Positions 5,463-5,773 of a DNA stretch of 5,773 bases are shown here, piece by piece. How positions within the stretch are numbered: position 1 is the stretch's first letter; each line of letters opens with the position of its first letter. Both the position numbers and the translations under genes were made by a program. The notes under the pieces were generated by a model. It made no database searches, was not told the origin of the DNA, and worked only from the letters and a program-made list of their open reading frames with translations. The DNA is from Desulfurococcales archaeon (GTDB taxonomy: Archaea > Thermoproteota > Thermoprotei_A > CAZTBM01 > SZUA-1508), in assembly GCA_015661855.1 (NCBI GenBank), contig DQVH01000065.1, forward strand, positions 1 to 5,773, read 5' to 3'.

Positions 5463-5773
5463 GTGATTGATGGTTCTGAACTAGCAGTTCTAGGTGGAGT
5501 TTTAGCTCTAGCTGGAGGACTATGTGGATCATCAATTGGTATAGGTTATGCTGCATCAGCTGGTACAGCAGTACTAGCTGAAGACCCTAAACAGTTTAGA
5601 AATGTTTTAGTCCTAGCATCACTACCAATGACTCAGACATTCTACGGCTTAATAACAATGATGATGATACTATTAAACTATGCTCCAATAGCTATAGGTA
5701 ATCCACCTCTAGGACTAAAAATACTTGGTGCTGGAATCATGGTTATGTTTGCAGAGTTTTTCTCAGCAACATA
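5463..5773 (+). CDS. atpK: A-type ATP synthase subunit K (rotor proteolipid), partial
   Basis: Membrane rotor-ring subunit of the archaeal A1AO ATP synthase, carrying ions past the stator during ATP synthesis. I translated 103 codons from GTG 5463; the frame runs off the window. Helix 1 is glycine-rich (LGGVLALAGGLCGSSIGIGYAA split across 10-31), the cytoplasmic loop is AEDPKQF (39-45), and helix 2 carries LPMTQTFYG (54-62), a proteolipid hallmark. A third hydrophobic segment (about 83-103) starts a second hairpin, so the protein is the duplicated, at least four-helix form. The first hairpin has Q58 where the ion-binding carboxylate would be, as in duplicated V-type subunits such as E. hirae NtpK, whose T64 and Q65 align with T57 and Q58 here. 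The carboxylate is expected in the second hairpin, beyond the window. A glutamate, E98, lies in the third segment. A TATA box and GAGGTG precede it, and the antiporter gene is just upstream. Confidence 0.9.
   Translation, partial: MIDGSELAVLGGVLALAGGLCGSSIGIGYAASAGTAVLAEDPKQFRNVLVLASLPMTQTFYGLITMMMILLNYAPIAIGNPPLGLKILGAGIMVMFAEFFSAT

Noticed and set aside
5408..5470. Twenty-codon plus-strand frame starting at ATG 5408 and overlapping the start of subunit K
   Set aside because: It begins over the likely TATA box, upstream of the expected transcription start, and lacks a ribosome-binding site, so it is unlikely to be in the mRNA.
5374..5556. Minus-strand open frame of 60 codons
   Set aside because: It is antisense to the start of ATP synthase subunit K and its promoter, with a low-complexity Leu/His/Gln product.

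Overview
The window looks like a chromosomal segment of a low-GC (roughly one-third G+C by eye), thermophile-type archaeon, most likely from the Thermoproteota/Crenarchaeota. The evidence is an A-type ATP synthase proteolipid, a two-component SufC-SufB iron-sulfur assembly pair, an archaeal-type UDP-glucose 4-epimerase, GTG and TTG starts preceded by GAGG/GGTG ribosome-binding sites, and A/T-rich TATA boxes. A genus cannot be fixed from this sequence; the match is to low-GC crenarchaea in general.

Minus strand, in order of transcription from right to left. First is a radical SAM protein of the SplB-like family (4034-3018). After 46 nt comes SufC, the assembly ATPase (2971-2228). Its stop codon overlaps the probable TTG start of a single SufB/SufD-family scaffold (2231-996). 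After a 324-nt gap holding three consecutive small inverted repeats and a possible promoter comes an epimerase of the GalE type (671 to beyond base 1, so its C-terminus is missing).

Plus strand. From a shared, divergent promoter region (4035-4191) runs a CPA2-type sodium(potassium)/proton antiporter (4192-5349). After 113 nt the A-type ATP synthase rotor subunit K begins (5463 to beyond the window end), with its own TATA box and a strong ribosome-binding site.

There are two functional themes. One is iron-sulfur biology: SufC and SufB form a minimal cluster-assembly machine, and the radical SAM enzyme upstream is a [4Fe-4S] consumer. The other is ion bioenergetics: an electrogenic-type antiporter next to an ATP synthase rotor gene whose first hairpin keeps residues known as sodium ligands in Enterococcus hirae NtpK. 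I see no transposon, CRISPR array, tRNA, rRNA or integrated element, and no clear new defence or metabolic system. The points most worth a second look are the mosaic active-site features of the lone SufB/D protein, the C-terminal CxxC of SufC, the extra cysteines of the radical SAM protein, the ion-site pattern of subunit K, the hairpin cluster before galE, and an unusual abundance of the tetranucleotide CTAG.
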